Source: Candidatus Thorarchaeota archaeon (GTDB lineage: Archaea; Asgardarchaeota; Thorarchaeia; Thorarchaeales; Thorarchaeaceae). Taken from it: a stretch of 12,808 nt of DNA. This document shows, in pieces, positions 6,566 through 12,808 of the stretch. The stretch's first letter is position 1. Each line of letters begins with the position of its first letter. A program made the translations under genes and the position numbers. Under the pieces are notes generated by a model. It searched no databases. It saw only the letters and a list, made by a program, of their open reading frames with translations, and had not been told where the DNA came from. The stretch lies in the NCBI GenBank assembly GCA_016840245.1, contig JAEOST010000770.1:1-12808 (forward strand), read 5' to 3'.

Positions 6566-7123
6566 TCAATAGTTGGATTGGATAGGTATGGGAGATTGTT
6601 GATTCGTCATATAGATTGCGAACATCAGAATCTGAAGGAGGAGCCCAAGAAGCATGAACAGCCAGTTCACATTTAGTTGGATTACAGAATGTACTATTAG
6701 ATTTGCTGCGATTTGTGTAAGAAGGGTCACAGTGCCACCGAGAAACCAGATGAATGGTAATTCAATTTGTGGACTCAAAGAGATATCTTCGTATCGATGT
6801 ATCTTCCTACCATCAACGACGCTATACTCCTCTACAAGACAATCTGTGACAATAACCTCGACATTTGTTTGTTCAAGAAGCACTCTCACATCAGAGTCTA
6901 CATCTTTGACATAGATACGTACTCTCTTGCCTAATTTTGCACTCACAAAGATGACCTTATCTGCAACATATTTTCGGATTTGTATGAGAAACAACTCGAT
7001 TGAAGTGAAGTCAGTCGAGAGGTGAGATATGACCCATCTATATCCAGTCTTTGAACGACTACGTGATTTGGAGGCACCCCTAGTTTGAGTCAATCTTTTG
7101 ATTGTTCGTCGAAGTGTCTCCAT
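6566..7123 (-). CDS. Protein with basic N-terminus and two C-terminal membrane helices
   Basis: This 185-residue protein is not recognised. Residues 1-28 are strongly basic (RRTIKRLTQTR, SKSRSRSK). Residues about 28-120 look like a small alpha/beta domain with alternating strands and helices (YRWVISHL, KVIFVSAKL, RVRIYVKDV, NVEVIVTDCL). Two hydrophobic helices (about 124-147 and 152-172) form a hairpin anchor, with both ends probably in the cytoplasm. The domain order, a cytoplasmic sensor-like domain then a membrane hairpin, is seen in many archaeal proteins of unknown role; the strand pattern recalls nucleotide- or phosphate-binding folds but shows no motif. The ATG at 7123 is preceded on the minus strand by GAGGTGA (7137-7131) with a 7-nt spacer, a strong ribosome site. 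Confidence 0.75.
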   Translation of the reverse strand: METLRRTIKRLTQTRGASKSRSRSKTGYRWVISHLSTDFTSIELFLIQIRKYVADKVIFVSAKLGKRVRIYVKDVDSDVRVLLEQTNVEVIVTDCLVEEYSVVDGRKIHRYEDISLSPQIELPFIWFLGGTVTLLTQIAANLIVHSVIQLNVNWLFMLLGLLLQILMFAIYMTNQQSPIPIQSNY

Positions 7124-7785
7124 GAGTCATTCACCTCTCAAGAATTTTAACAACAGAGTTACATTCTATCCCAACTGAGTGCTCTCGGACCTTTTAAGCC
7201 ACAAGAAGTTAGTACCAGATACCCAACACTCTTTGTCGTTAGGCCAGTTAGAAACAATACAGAATTTTCGTCAGGATGAGATTGCTGTCTTAGAATATGT
7301 GTACTCCTAACATGGAAGTATTTAGGGATGACTGATATTAGAAATAGGAATGATGGTGGATGGTTGGTTCAGAAAGAGCGAGTGGGGTAACACAGCATAA
7401 CAGGTCGGACGAGCATGAACATTGGGTATTGAAAGTGACTCCATCTGAATCCAGACCATGCCATACATAGAGTAGTACCATGTAAAAAGTGGTTCAAGCT
7501 GTATAGGTAGCCTGCTATTCTCATACGAGTGACGCCTGCTATCTACGTGTGTGGTCAGCATATCCAGTTCATGCCATACCTGAATTTATCCCATGGGATG
7601 TGAGGAGTATGGCGAGGAGTTTGGAACCCCACGACTTGTTTTGATTGTATAGTCTCAGTGGATACCCACTGTTGATCGTGACGTTAGCTGAAGGTGCGAC
7701 TCCAGCATGAATTCATACCACATAAAGAGTAAGACATAATCGTGTTTAGTGATACATAATTCATTCAAAAGTTAACTATGTTTTA
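7124..7785. other. Long spacer without a convincing gene
   Basis: About 660 bases between the divergent genes at 7123 and 7945 contain no convincing gene. The longest minus frame (7322-7561) has an unnatural composition, many His/Pro/Ser residues and no ribosome site. Small features only: a CAGTGG/CCACTG hairpin near 7660, and a direct repeat GCCTGCTAT (7510-7518 and 7534-7542). It shows no clear match to the 180 bp repeat and no tRNA-like T-loop or cloverleaf. It may be decayed coding sequence or regulatory space for the histone gene. Confidence 0.45.
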
Positions 7786-7830
7786 TTGCGCATTCGCCGT
7801 AGGAATTCAATAAACGCGCCCTTCAGACCG

Positions 7831-7840
7831 TTTTATAAAA
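7831..7840 (+). promoter_or_regulatory. TATA box of the first histone gene
   Basis: TTTTATAAAA is the strongest TATA-like box in the region. Transcription from it would start near 7862, giving a leader of about 80 nt before the ATG at 7945. A weaker box, CTTATAAC, near 7864 would give a shorter leader. The box lies inside a frame that is open in phase with the histone from a TTG at 7786, which argues that those upstream codons are not translated. Confidence 0.55.
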
Positions 7841-7944
7841 TGCGCGGAGGACCATTGGAGAAGCCTTATAACGGATTAGCGGTATGTCTAGATACTCATT
7901 GCCGGAGGGTGCAATTGGTACAAGTAAATTCAGGAGAAAGAAAA

Positions 7945-8118
7945 ATGGCAGATTTTGTCGTTAAGAAAGCAATACAGGATTTTGCAAAGAAGAACAACAT
8001 GATGGTTGGTAGCGACTCCTATGGCGCTATCAGCAAGGCTGTCGAAGCAATGCTCAAGGAAGCATCAGCTCGATGCAAGGCAAACGGTCGCAAGACCCTG
8101 AAAGCCTACGACTTCTAA
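7945..8118 (+). CDS. Archaeal histone-fold protein lacking helix alpha-3 (first paralog)
   Basis: This 57-residue DNA-binding chromatin protein has helix alpha-1 (about 4-17, FVVKKAIQDFAKKN), loop MMVGSDS, the long helix alpha-2 (about 25-47, ending ASARCKAN) and GRKTLKAYDF, which matches the L2 loop GRKTIKAEDI of archaeal histones. It stops exactly there, so the short alpha-3 helix of classical HMfB-type histones is absent. Such proteins fall in the alpha-3-truncated class that includes face-to-face and bacterial-dimer histones, so wrapping of DNA like HMfB should not be assumed. The start is set by AGGAG (7932-7936) 8 nt before ATG. The frame is open upstream to 7786, but that part overlaps the TATA box and does not resemble histone. 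It is the divergent paralog of the gene at 8640. Confidence 0.85.
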   Translation: MADFVVKKAIQDFAKKNNMMVGSDSYGAISKAVEAMLKEASARCKANGRKTLKAYDF

Positions 8119-8142
8119 TATTAGATAGTTAGCCTAGATTAG

Positions 8143-8165
8143 GTGTGCAGCTCCCGGGGGGTTGC
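8143..8165 (+). terminator. GC-rich hairpin after the first histone
   Basis: GTGCAGCTCCC faces GGGGGGTTGCAC about 25 nt after the histone stop, forming a stem of GTGCA/TGCAC extended by C-G and G-T pairs. It is followed by CATCAGATCTTTG, which has only a short T-run. It is probably the first of several 3'-end structures. Confidence 0.45.
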
Positions 8166-8204
8166 ACATCAGATCTTTGTAGAATTCTATAGTATTCGAA
8201 ACAT

Positions 8205-8228
8205 ACCAGTTGGATTTGACTAACTGGT
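8205..8228 (+). terminator. Second hairpin after the first histone
   Basis: ACCAGTT (8205-8211) pairs perfectly with AACTGGT (8222-8228) around a 10-nt loop. There is no T-run after it, so it may be a transcript-stabilising structure rather than a terminator. Confidence 0.35.
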
Positions 8229-8237
8229 AATCTGAAA

Positions 8238-8273
8238 TGGGGCGGTGTTATTCTACCGCCCCACTACTTTTCT
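8238..8273. terminator. Strong bidirectional terminator between histone and membrane protein
   Basis: TGGGGCGGT (8238-8246) pairs perfectly with ACCGCCCCA (8255-8263) around an 8-nt loop. CTACTTTTCTT follows on the plus strand. It lies between the convergent histone and minus-strand membrane protein genes and is the most stable short hairpin I found in the window. Confidence 0.65.
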
Positions 8274-8311
8274 TGGAAGCCGAGACAGACAACCAGTACC
8301 TCTCTACATAT

Positions 8312-8512
8312 CTATTCATCATCATTCATCGATGACTGGTATTTTACAATCACCTTGAACATGATAATTAGAACCAGATCGACAATGATTAGTAAAGTCC
8401 AAAGATAGCCTACAAACCTGTAGTCATTCCATAGGATACCAATGACCATCACAAAAAAGTTGGCAAGCATCATTGTAATGTAGAATAAAGGCAGAATGTT
8501 GTCTTGATCCAT
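8312..8512 (-). CDS. Small two-helix membrane protein
   Basis: This 66-residue protein has two hydrophobic helices (about residues 8-28 and 34-54), a short charged turn between them (WNDYRF) and a charged tail (KYQSSMNDDE). Both ends should lie on the same side of the membrane. No family is recognised. The ATG at 8512 is well supported by GGGGAGGA (8528-8521 on the minus strand) with an 8-nt spacer. It sits alone between the two histone genes: it converges on the first across the terminator and diverges from the second across a 127-nt promoter region. Nothing suggests a link to chromatin beyond position. Confidence 0.75.
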   Translation of the reverse strand: MDQDNILPLFYITMMLANFFVMVIGILWNDYRFVGYLWTLLIIVDLVLIIMFKVIVKYQSSMNDDE

Positions 8513-8582
8513 CTACGTGTTCCTCCCCTAATTTTTCCACTAGTTCTCCATCCTTTTCTTTCTTTTCAACGCCTGAAATACC

Positions 8583-8590
8583 CTTATTTA
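8583..8590 (+). promoter_or_regulatory. Candidate TATA box of the second histone gene
   Basis: CTTATTTA is centred about 53 nt upstream of the ATG at 8640, predicting a start near 8613 and a leader of about 27 nt that contains the ribosome site AGGGGTG (8625-8631). Confidence 0.4.
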
Positions 8591-8639
8591 CCTAGTAGAT
8601 TCGGAATTTAGAACCCATCTTATTAGGGGTGCATAAATT

Positions 8640-8837
8640 ATGGCAAAGAAGAAATCTAAACCAGCAACAGCATTTGTTGTTAAGTCAGCAGTGCAAGCAT
8701 TTGCTAAGAAATCGAATATGATGGTTGGTAGCGACTCCTATGACGCTATCAACAAGGCTATTGAGGGAATGTTGAAGGCTGCATCCGCAAGGACAAAGGC
8801 CAACGGCAGGAAGACTCTCAAGGCTTACGACTTCTAA
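8640..8837 (+). CDS. Archaeal histone-fold protein lacking helix alpha-3 (second paralog)
   Basis: This 65-residue protein has the same fold as the histone at 7945: alpha-1 (about 12-25), loop MMVGSDS, alpha-2 (about 33-55) and the terminal GRKTLKAYDF with no alpha-3. It differs by an eight-residue basic N-terminal extension (MAKKKSKPAT before the shared FVVK), a possible DNA-contacting tail, and has Thr where the first copy has Cys before KANGRK. The shared parts are about three-quarters identical. The paralogs could form homo- or heterodimers; the tail and the Cys suggest separate roles, which is inference. The start is fixed by AGGGGTG (8625-8631), 8 nt before ATG. A strong hairpin terminator follows the stop. 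Confidence 0.88.
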   Translation: MAKKKSKPATAFVVKSAVQAFAKKSNMMVGSDSYDAINKAIEGMLKAASARTKANGRKTLKAYDF

Positions 8838-8859
8838 TCGTCTTAGACACAGAATAGAT

Positions 8860-8894
8860 TCTGGTGGGCAGCCATTGAGGTTGCCCCCACCAGA
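8860..8894 (+). terminator. Hairpin terminator of the second histone
   Basis: TCTGGTGGG pairs with CCCACCAGA. After a two-base bulge, CAGCC pairs with GGTTG around loop ATTGA. It begins 22 nt after the histone stop. The sequence after it is TTAAAC and, further on, TTCTCATTTTG, weakly T-rich. Confidence 0.6.
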
Positions 8895-8943
8895 TTAAAC
8901 CCCACCATTCTCATTTTGACAGTCCTACTTTGCTGAGAGGGCT

Positions 8944-9249
8944 ATGCTTAACATATCAGAAGTAGTTAGTATTGGGTTGGTGCTTTGCATGCCATCCAGA
9001 AGGAAGAAATCATTTGGATACTACATTGCACTATCAATGACCTATATCCTACTTGTTCTAGTGATGCTCATCCCTCCAAATGCCAGAACACTGGAGGTCA
9101 TTCCTTCAGTATTCCTTTTCGCTGCAATAATCATCCTACCAATGGTTGCTTGCAACATTGGTTCAAAGAGTAGACCACAATTCCAATCGGCCTATCATGG
9201 AGTTGAGACTGTGGTAATGGAGGAACTGCACGAAAAGGTGTCTAGCTGA
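8944..9249 (+). CDS. Small membrane protein with two helices
   Basis: This 101-residue protein has a weakly hydrophobic N-terminus (to about residue 16) and a basic turn SRRKKS. Two clear membrane helices follow (about 24-44 and 52-73), then a soluble tail of about 28 residues ending in a charged stretch (VVMEELHEKVSS). The basic turn before the first helix predicts a cytoplasmic N-terminus. No family is recognised. The ATG at 8944 has GAGAGG only 3 nt upstream, an unusually short spacing, so the true start or mode of initiation is less certain. It follows the histone terminator and converges on the zinc-ribbon gene with a 7-nt gap. Confidence 0.65.
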   Translation: MLNISEVVSIGLVLCMPSRRKKSFGYYIALSMTYILLVLVMLIPPNARTLEVIPSVFLFAAIIILPMVACNIGSKSRPQFQSAYHGVETVVMEELHEKVSS

Positions 9250-9256
9250 AGTACCA

Positions 9257-9478
9257 CTAACTGAAGTCAATAAATGGTTCATCACTTGGTTCAAACCGGA
9301 GCTTGTAAGCAGGGACTCCACACTCTGGACAAATGGGATTACGTTCCTTCCATTTGTCAGGATACCACGTATAGATCTTGAAATGAAGAGTACAGTTTCG
9401 ACATTTACAATGAATGTGTACAATGGGAGGAAAGAGCCCCATGAGTTTTTCAGCAACCTCTTTTGCATCGTCTGGCAT
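9257..9478 (-). CDS. Small zinc-ribbon protein
   Basis: This 73-residue protein has two cysteine knuckles, C26-R-N-C29 and C50-P-E-C53, separated by 20 residues: the spacing of a rubredoxin-like zinc ribbon. An extra cysteine (C24) and histidines (H21, H23) lie just before the first knuckle. The start is an acidic helix (MPDDAKEVAEKLM) and the end is acidic. Such small ribbons often act as DNA, RNA or protein adaptors in archaea; no specific partner is suggested. No ribosome site precedes the ATG, but a TATA-like GTTTATT lies 24-30 nt upstream on the minus strand, so the message is probably leaderless. It ends with TAG. Confidence 0.72.
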   Translation of the reverse strand: MPDDAKEVAEKLMGLFPPIVHIHCKCRNCTLHFKIYTWYPDKWKERNPICPECGVPAYKLRFEPSDEPFIDFS

Positions 9479-9501
9479 AGAGATTACTTGTCAGGAAAGC
9501 C

Positions 9502-9508
9502 AATAAAC
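9502..9508 (-). promoter_or_regulatory. Candidate TATA box of the zinc-ribbon gene
   Basis: On the minus strand GTTTATT lies 24-30 nt upstream of the ATG at 9478. With no ribosome site between, this fits a leaderless transcript. Confidence 0.35.
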
Positions 9509-9571
9509 TCTGGCACTGGAAAAGCAAAAGATGAATAACGGAGATTGTTCATTGGATTTTGGGTTCGCGTG

Positions 9572-10513
9572 ATGTACGGAGACGAAACATATGGCTGGTT
9601 TGAGCCAACTGATGAGATTCTATTTGAAGACAAGGATAAGAGAAGAAAACCCGTTTACCAGCTAGAGCGTTGGGACAAGGAGGTTAGATGGCTCGATCAT
9701 ACTGTGCCCTTCGATTTGGAGAGCATTACTTACAAAGAAGACATCAGAAGACTAAGAATAGAGACTGATGTGGAGCTGAACCTAAGTCAGTTGGCCAGAG
9801 ATGATACCCCTCTCAAGAAACTCTTGATTCTGAAACACAATGAAACCTCTCTTGACGTAGAGTTTCTAAAGAAGATGTATCCGGTCGGGAGTGAGTTTTT
9901 ATTTGAGAAGCTTTGGATTGCTGGCGGCCCTTTGAAGAAGTTGGATCTCTATGCCTTTGAAGAGAACACCAAGGAATCCAAGTTCGCCTCACTAATCATA
10001 AGAGATAGTGAAATTGACGAGTTCGACATCACACCATTGGATGACCATGGTGCATTTGGGGAGTTTGAGATTCAGGACAATAGTGTCAGGTCACTAAATC
10101 TAGAACCATACGGAAACCTACACACTATAACAATTGAATTCTGCAAGCAGCTATCCTCAGTCATTCTACCAAAGTCGGACTACAATTCTGTGCAGATAAC
10201 TGGCTGCCCACTTGACAAGATAGACCTGACTCCACTAAGGGGCTCAACTCATATGAAGACCCTGATATTGAAGGGTAATCAAATCAAGACACTTGATTTG
10301 GGACCTCTCTTTGAACTCTGGCAGCTAAGTGAACTAGATCTGACAAGTAATCCACTAGGTGAGTTGGATGTCACTCCACTCTTCAATCTGTTCAATCTCG
10401 ATTCGTTGATAATTCCAGATGACGTAGCGTTACTCGCACAGAGGGAGGTCTCAGAGAGAAAGATTCGCAATCGTGGGATTAAGGGATTGATGGATAGGAT
10501 ATCCTGGTATTAG
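9572..10513 (+). CDS. Leucine-rich-repeat protein with D-[LIV]-x-P-L repeats
   Basis: This 313-residue protein has no signal peptide or membrane helix. The first ~75 residues are charged (DEILFEDKDKRRK, ERWDKEVRW). The rest is an array of leucine-rich units of roughly 22-24 residues. They are clearest near the end: LKGNQIKTLDLGPL, LTSNPLGELDVTPL and, earlier, GCPLDKIDLTPL and DSEIDEFDITPL. The recurring Leu/Asp-hydrophobic-x-Pro-Leu turn is the family mark. LRR solenoids are protein-binding scaffolds; the partner is unknown. The C-terminal ~30 residues (VSERKIRNRGIKGLMDR) are basic and may cap the array. The start is uncertain: the ATG at 9572 begins MYGDETYGWF, while a TTG at 9545 adds nine hydrophobic residues; neither has a good ribosome site. 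A methyltransferase gene converges on it 66 nt downstream. Confidence 0.78.
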   Translation: MYGDETYGWFEPTDEILFEDKDKRRKPVYQLERWDKEVRWLDHTVPFDLESITYKEDIRRLRIETDVELNLSQLARDDTPLKKLLILKHNETSLDVEFLKKMYPVGSEFLFEKLWIAGGPLKKLDLYAFEENTKESKFASLIIRDSEIDEFDITPLDDHGAFGEFEIQDNSVRSLNLEPYGNLHTITIEFCKQLSSVILPKSDYNSVQITGCPLDKIDLTPLRGSTHMKTLILKGNQIKTLDLGPLFELWQLSELDLTSNPLGELDVTPLFNLFNLDSLIIPDDVALLAQREVSERKIRNRGIKGLMDRISWY

Positions 10514-10579
10514 AATTGGCCCAGCAACTAATCTCACACAGTTCGCTAAACTATTCGCTCATATATCACTACTTGAAGA

Positions 10580-11251
10580 CTAATGCAAAATTCTGCAGAT
10601 GTAGGCTTGAGAATCGAATCCAACTGAGAGTTCACGTCTTCCTTCAAAGTACTCTCTTAGTTGCTGGACAAGCTGGTTATTCATTTCTGCTTGGTACTCT
10701 TCCCTAAGTTCACGTTCAAAACAACGTATCAACTCGTCAAAGTGCGAAAAGGTGAGTTGTCCCTTCAGCATCCTCTTCTCAAAAGCGAAGTGCTTTGAGA
10801 GGATTCTTTCAAATTCATCATAGAATGAGATTGTTCTGACATTCTCTCCTACCAACAGGTCTACCATCCGTTGATACTCATCCTCAGGACAGCTACAGAT
10901 TGAAAGGAAGACTCCATCGTCCTTTAGATGATGGGATATACTTCTAATCGCACCGGGTATATCATTCAGATACATGTAACCCACTCCTATCGAGAGGATT
11001 ACGTCGAACTGCATTCCCAAATCAAAGGCTTCTATGTTCTCGACAAGGAATGTAACGTTCTCAAACTGGTTACTTTGTTGAGCATCTTCAATTGCCTTGG
11101 TGTCAATATCTACCGCAACTAACTCCCGTACTATCTTTGCAATAGAGAATGTGATCCGCCCCGTTCCACAACCAAGTTCTAGAATAGATTTGTCTTCAAT
11201 ATCAATTAGACTCATGATAGTTCTGATGTTTCTCTCTGTCTGGGAAGTCAT
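10580..11251 (-). CDS. Class I SAM-dependent methyltransferase
   Basis: This protein is about 223 residues from the preferred ATG at 11251. A GTG at 11263 would add four residues (MHND). Numbered from the GTG, motif I is ILELGCGTGRI (27-37), the SAM-ribose strand is LVAVDID (48-54), motif III-like FDVILSIGVGYMYL (86-99) follows, and then the DDGVFLSICSC strand (114-124). The last ~90 residues are helical and charged (ELIRCFERELREEYQAEMNNQLVQQ in two parts) and probably form the substrate lid. The substrate is unknown; core motifs are of the methyltransf_11/25 type. A TATA-like TTATTATAG near 11280 sits about 30 nt from the ATG and 18 from the GTG, and there is no ribosome site. That favours a leaderless ATG start. 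The gene ends with TAG. Confidence 0.85.
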   Translation of the reverse strand: MTSQTERNIRTIMSLIDIEDKSILELGCGTGRITFSIAKIVRELVAVDIDTKAIEDAQQSNQFENVTFLVENIEAFDLGMQFDVILSIGVGYMYLNDIPGAIRSISHHLKDDGVFLSICSCPEDEYQRMVDLLVGENVRTISFYDEFERILSKHFAFEKRMLKGQLTFSHFDELIRCFERELREEYQAEMNNQLVQQLREYFEGRRELSVGFDSQAYICRILH

Positions 11252-11275
11252 ATCATTGTGCACAACGCAAATCTC

Positions 11276-11288
11276 ACTATAATAATTA
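11276..11288 (-). promoter_or_regulatory. Candidate TATA box of the methyltransferase gene
   Basis: On the minus strand TAATTATTATAGT lies about 25-37 nt upstream of the ATG at 11251, in the spacer shared with the divergent beta-helix gene. Confidence 0.4.
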
Positions 11289-11425
11289 ACTAAAGAATGG
11301 TGGCAATGATTACTTCGCTACTATTCATATCGACACAGTGATTGTGTTTACCAATGCACCAGAGAAGATATGTGTTGAATCGCCCTCTTTGATAATGACT
11401 AATCACGTTGTGGAAGGGAGTTCTA

Positions 11426-12682
11426 ATGACAAATGACCAATCCGGATACTCGCATCTGATTTTGTACCTAGTCATTCTTGCTACACTTGTAAATCCCGTG
11501 ATTCAATTTACACACCAAAGTCCAACAACGAGTTCAAACATTCTGAAGGAAGAGACGGAATCGCCATTATCACGGAACCGATTTATCAGTTCCTACACAA
11601 CTCATGACCCCATCACAATCACTTCGAATGAAGACTTCAACGATCTAGATTTTCCAGGAAACGGGACAATAGTAAATCCGTATTTGATCAAGGGCTATAA
11701 CATCACAACAACAGACTACTGTATCTTGATAAAAAATACAGATGCTTACTTTGTCATCCGCGGCTGTGTATTCGCAGGAGGAGAACTAGGTAGTGGTATT
11801 CTATTAGGAAATGTAAGCCATGGGGTGATTCAAAATAATATTATTAGCCAAAAAAACCAAGGAGTATCCTTTTGGCATTCCTCCAACAATATGGTGAAGA
11901 ATAACGCCATCTCTAAAAGCAATGATGGAGTGTACCTTTATGAATCATCTGAAAACATGATAGCCAACAACACAGTTTCTGCTAACCTTTTTGGTGGTGT
12001 CCACGTTAGTTCATCCTCCAACAACATTGTGGTGAATAATACCCTATCGAATAACCGGGTAGCCATTTCTCTCGGTTCTTCATTTAATAATACGCTAACA
12101 TCTAACATCATGGTGAACAATGGAGTTTCTATCTATGGCAATGAAATTGAGCACTGGCAGCAGAGCATTACTACGGATAATTTGGTAAATTGGAGACCGT
12201 TGGGGTACTTCTGGGGACGAACTGATGAAACCATTGATGAAACTCAATACGGTCAAGTGATTCTAGCTAATTGTAATAATATGTTTGTGGAGAATGGAGT
12301 GTTCAATAATGCTTCAAAGGGAATTACACTGGGTTTTTCAACATATTGCAATCTGATAAACAATAATCTATCATGTAATTCTTTGAATGGAATTAACTTC
12401 CATTATTCCTCGAACAATGTTGTAGTAAACAACAATATCTTTGATAATTCTAACACTGGTGTTTTCTTCGAATCCTCTTCTGACAACGTAATAACGAATA
12501 ACAATATCTCAGGAAACCTCTGGTCAGGAGTACGGCTACGTTACTCATCATCCAATAAGGTAGTGAGCAACAGAATCTTTGGTAAACCTCATCCCGTCTT
12601 AAACAACACCAGGACTGGTGTGGATCTCAAGGATTCATCTGATAATACTATGATGAACAATACGATCAAGGGTAACAACTAG
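11426..12682 (+). CDS. NosD-like right-handed beta-helix surface protein, ending at an in-frame TAG
   Basis: The reading frame gives 418 residues to the TAG at 12680-12682. An N-terminal hydrophobic signal (about residues 10-28) sends it across the membrane. The N-terminal block DPITITSNEDF...GNGTIVNPYLI (61-88) is the typical entry of archaeal NosD/PbH1 proteins. About a dozen parallel beta-helix turns follow (SSNN, NNTVS, NGINFHYSSNN), very rich in Asn with many glycosylation sequons. In the middle, NLVNWRPLGYFWG and YGQVILANC (252-283) match the usual NosD insert. Such proteins bind carbohydrate or act as adhesins; NosD itself helps copper loading, which should not be assumed here. The ATG at 11426 is chosen over a TTG at 11408 because AGGGAG (11415-11420) precedes it by 5 nt. 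The stop falls mid-repeat. Confidence 0.85.
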   Translation: MTNDQSGYSHLILYLVILATLVNPVIQFTHQSPTTSSNILKEETESPLSRNRFISSYTTHDPITITSNEDFNDLDFPGNGTIVNPYLIKGYNITTTDYCILIKNTDAYFVIRGCVFAGGELGSGILLGNVSHGVIQNNIISQKNQGVSFWHSSNNMVKNNAISKSNDGVYLYESSENMIANNTVSANLFGGVHVSSSSNNIVVNNTLSNNRVAISLGSSFNNTLTSNIMVNNGVSIYGNEIEHWQQSITTDNLVNWRPLGYFWGRTDETIDETQYGQVILANCNNMFVENGVFNNASKGITLGFSTYCNLINNNLSCNSLNGINFHYSSNNVVVNNNIFDNSNTGVFFESSSDNVITNNNISGNLWSGVRLRYSSSNKVVSNRIFGKPHPVLNNTRTGVDLKDSSDNTMMNNTIKGNN

Positions 12683-12808
12683 GGTGTGTATCTCGTAGAC
12701 TACTCTGAGAACAAAGTGCTAAACAATTCAATCATCGAGAATTATGATGGTGTGATTTTCCAATATTCTTTGAATAACTTGGTAGTGAGGAATACAATTT
12801 CTAGAAAC
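12683..12808 (+). pseudogene. In-frame continuation of the beta-helix gene after the TAG
   Basis: The same frame stays open for all 42 codons to the window edge and encodes two more turns of the same repeat (GVYLVDYSENKVLNN, then DGVIFQYSLNNLVVRN), with the same spacing as the turns before the stop. The TAG stands directly before the Gly-Val of a turn, where neighbouring turns have Gln, Asp, Lys, Asn, Thr or Ser; a single C-to-T change in CAG would make it. So the gene is probably interrupted by a nonsense mutation or a base error, or is read through. TAG is the normal stop of at least five other genes here, which argues against general recoding. The true 3' end is outside the window. Confidence 0.7.

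Noticed and set aside
7510..7542. Direct repeat GCCTGCTAT with a 24-nt period
   Set aside because: Only two short copies without further units; too little for a CRISPR or iteron array.
7322..7561. Minus-strand open frame of 79 codons in the long spacer
   Set aside because: No ribosome site, no recognisable motif and a composition unlike the real genes around it.
12680..12682. TAG as a sign of genome-wide pyrrolysine use
   Set aside because: TAG is the stop codon of the genes ending at 1481, 5486, 6544, 9257, 10513 and 10580, so it is a common normal stop here; no pyl gene is in the window.

Overview
The window reads as archaeal chromosome of moderate to low GC, most likely from an Asgard-type archaeon (Thorarchaeota-like is my best guess, from general resemblance only). 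The archaeal signs are two histone-fold proteins, TATA-like boxes about 25 nt upstream of several starts, purine-rich GAGGTGA-type ribosome sites, several TTG/GTG starts, and surface proteins of archaeal style: a Thr-rich stalk with a C-terminal membrane anchor, and a NosD-like beta-helix protein. No rRNA, tRNA, CRISPR array, transposase or phage gene was seen.

Layout. 1-221: 3' end of a Thr-rich membrane-anchored surface protein. 222-846: gene-free, with copy 1 of a ~180 bp structured repeat (386-570). 847-1284: four-helix membrane protein. 1285-1480: convergent spacer with a perfect 20-nt palindrome and a bidirectional terminator. 1481-3707 (minus): compact three-gene operon of ABC ATPase, ABC-2 permease and a small ectodomain membrane protein. 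3708-4196: divergent spacer with copy 2 of the repeat (3819-3994). 4224-5486: unrecognised 420-residue protein. 5672-6544: SAM methyltransferase with a Trm112-like N-terminus. 6566-7123 (minus): unrecognised protein with two C-terminal membrane helices. 7124-7944: long spacer with no convincing gene until the histone promoter. 7945-8118 and 8640-8837: two short histones lacking helix alpha-3, separated by terminator hairpins and a small minus-strand membrane protein. 8944-9249: small membrane protein. 9257-9478 (minus): zinc-ribbon protein. 9572-10513: leucine-rich-repeat protein. 10580-11251 (minus): second SAM methyltransferase. 11426-12682 and on to the window end: NosD-like surface protein interrupted by an in-frame TAG.

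How the genes work together. The only clear multi-gene unit is the ABC operon, with a 4-nt ATGA overlap and a 2-nt gap. Most other genes look singly transcribed with their own promoters and terminators. I see no defence, conjugation or biosynthetic system. The points most worth a second look are the repeated intergenic element whose two copies keep the same predicted RNA fold, the paired alpha-3-less histones with a locally conserved nucleotide patch, and the beta-helix gene that stays open after an internal TAG.
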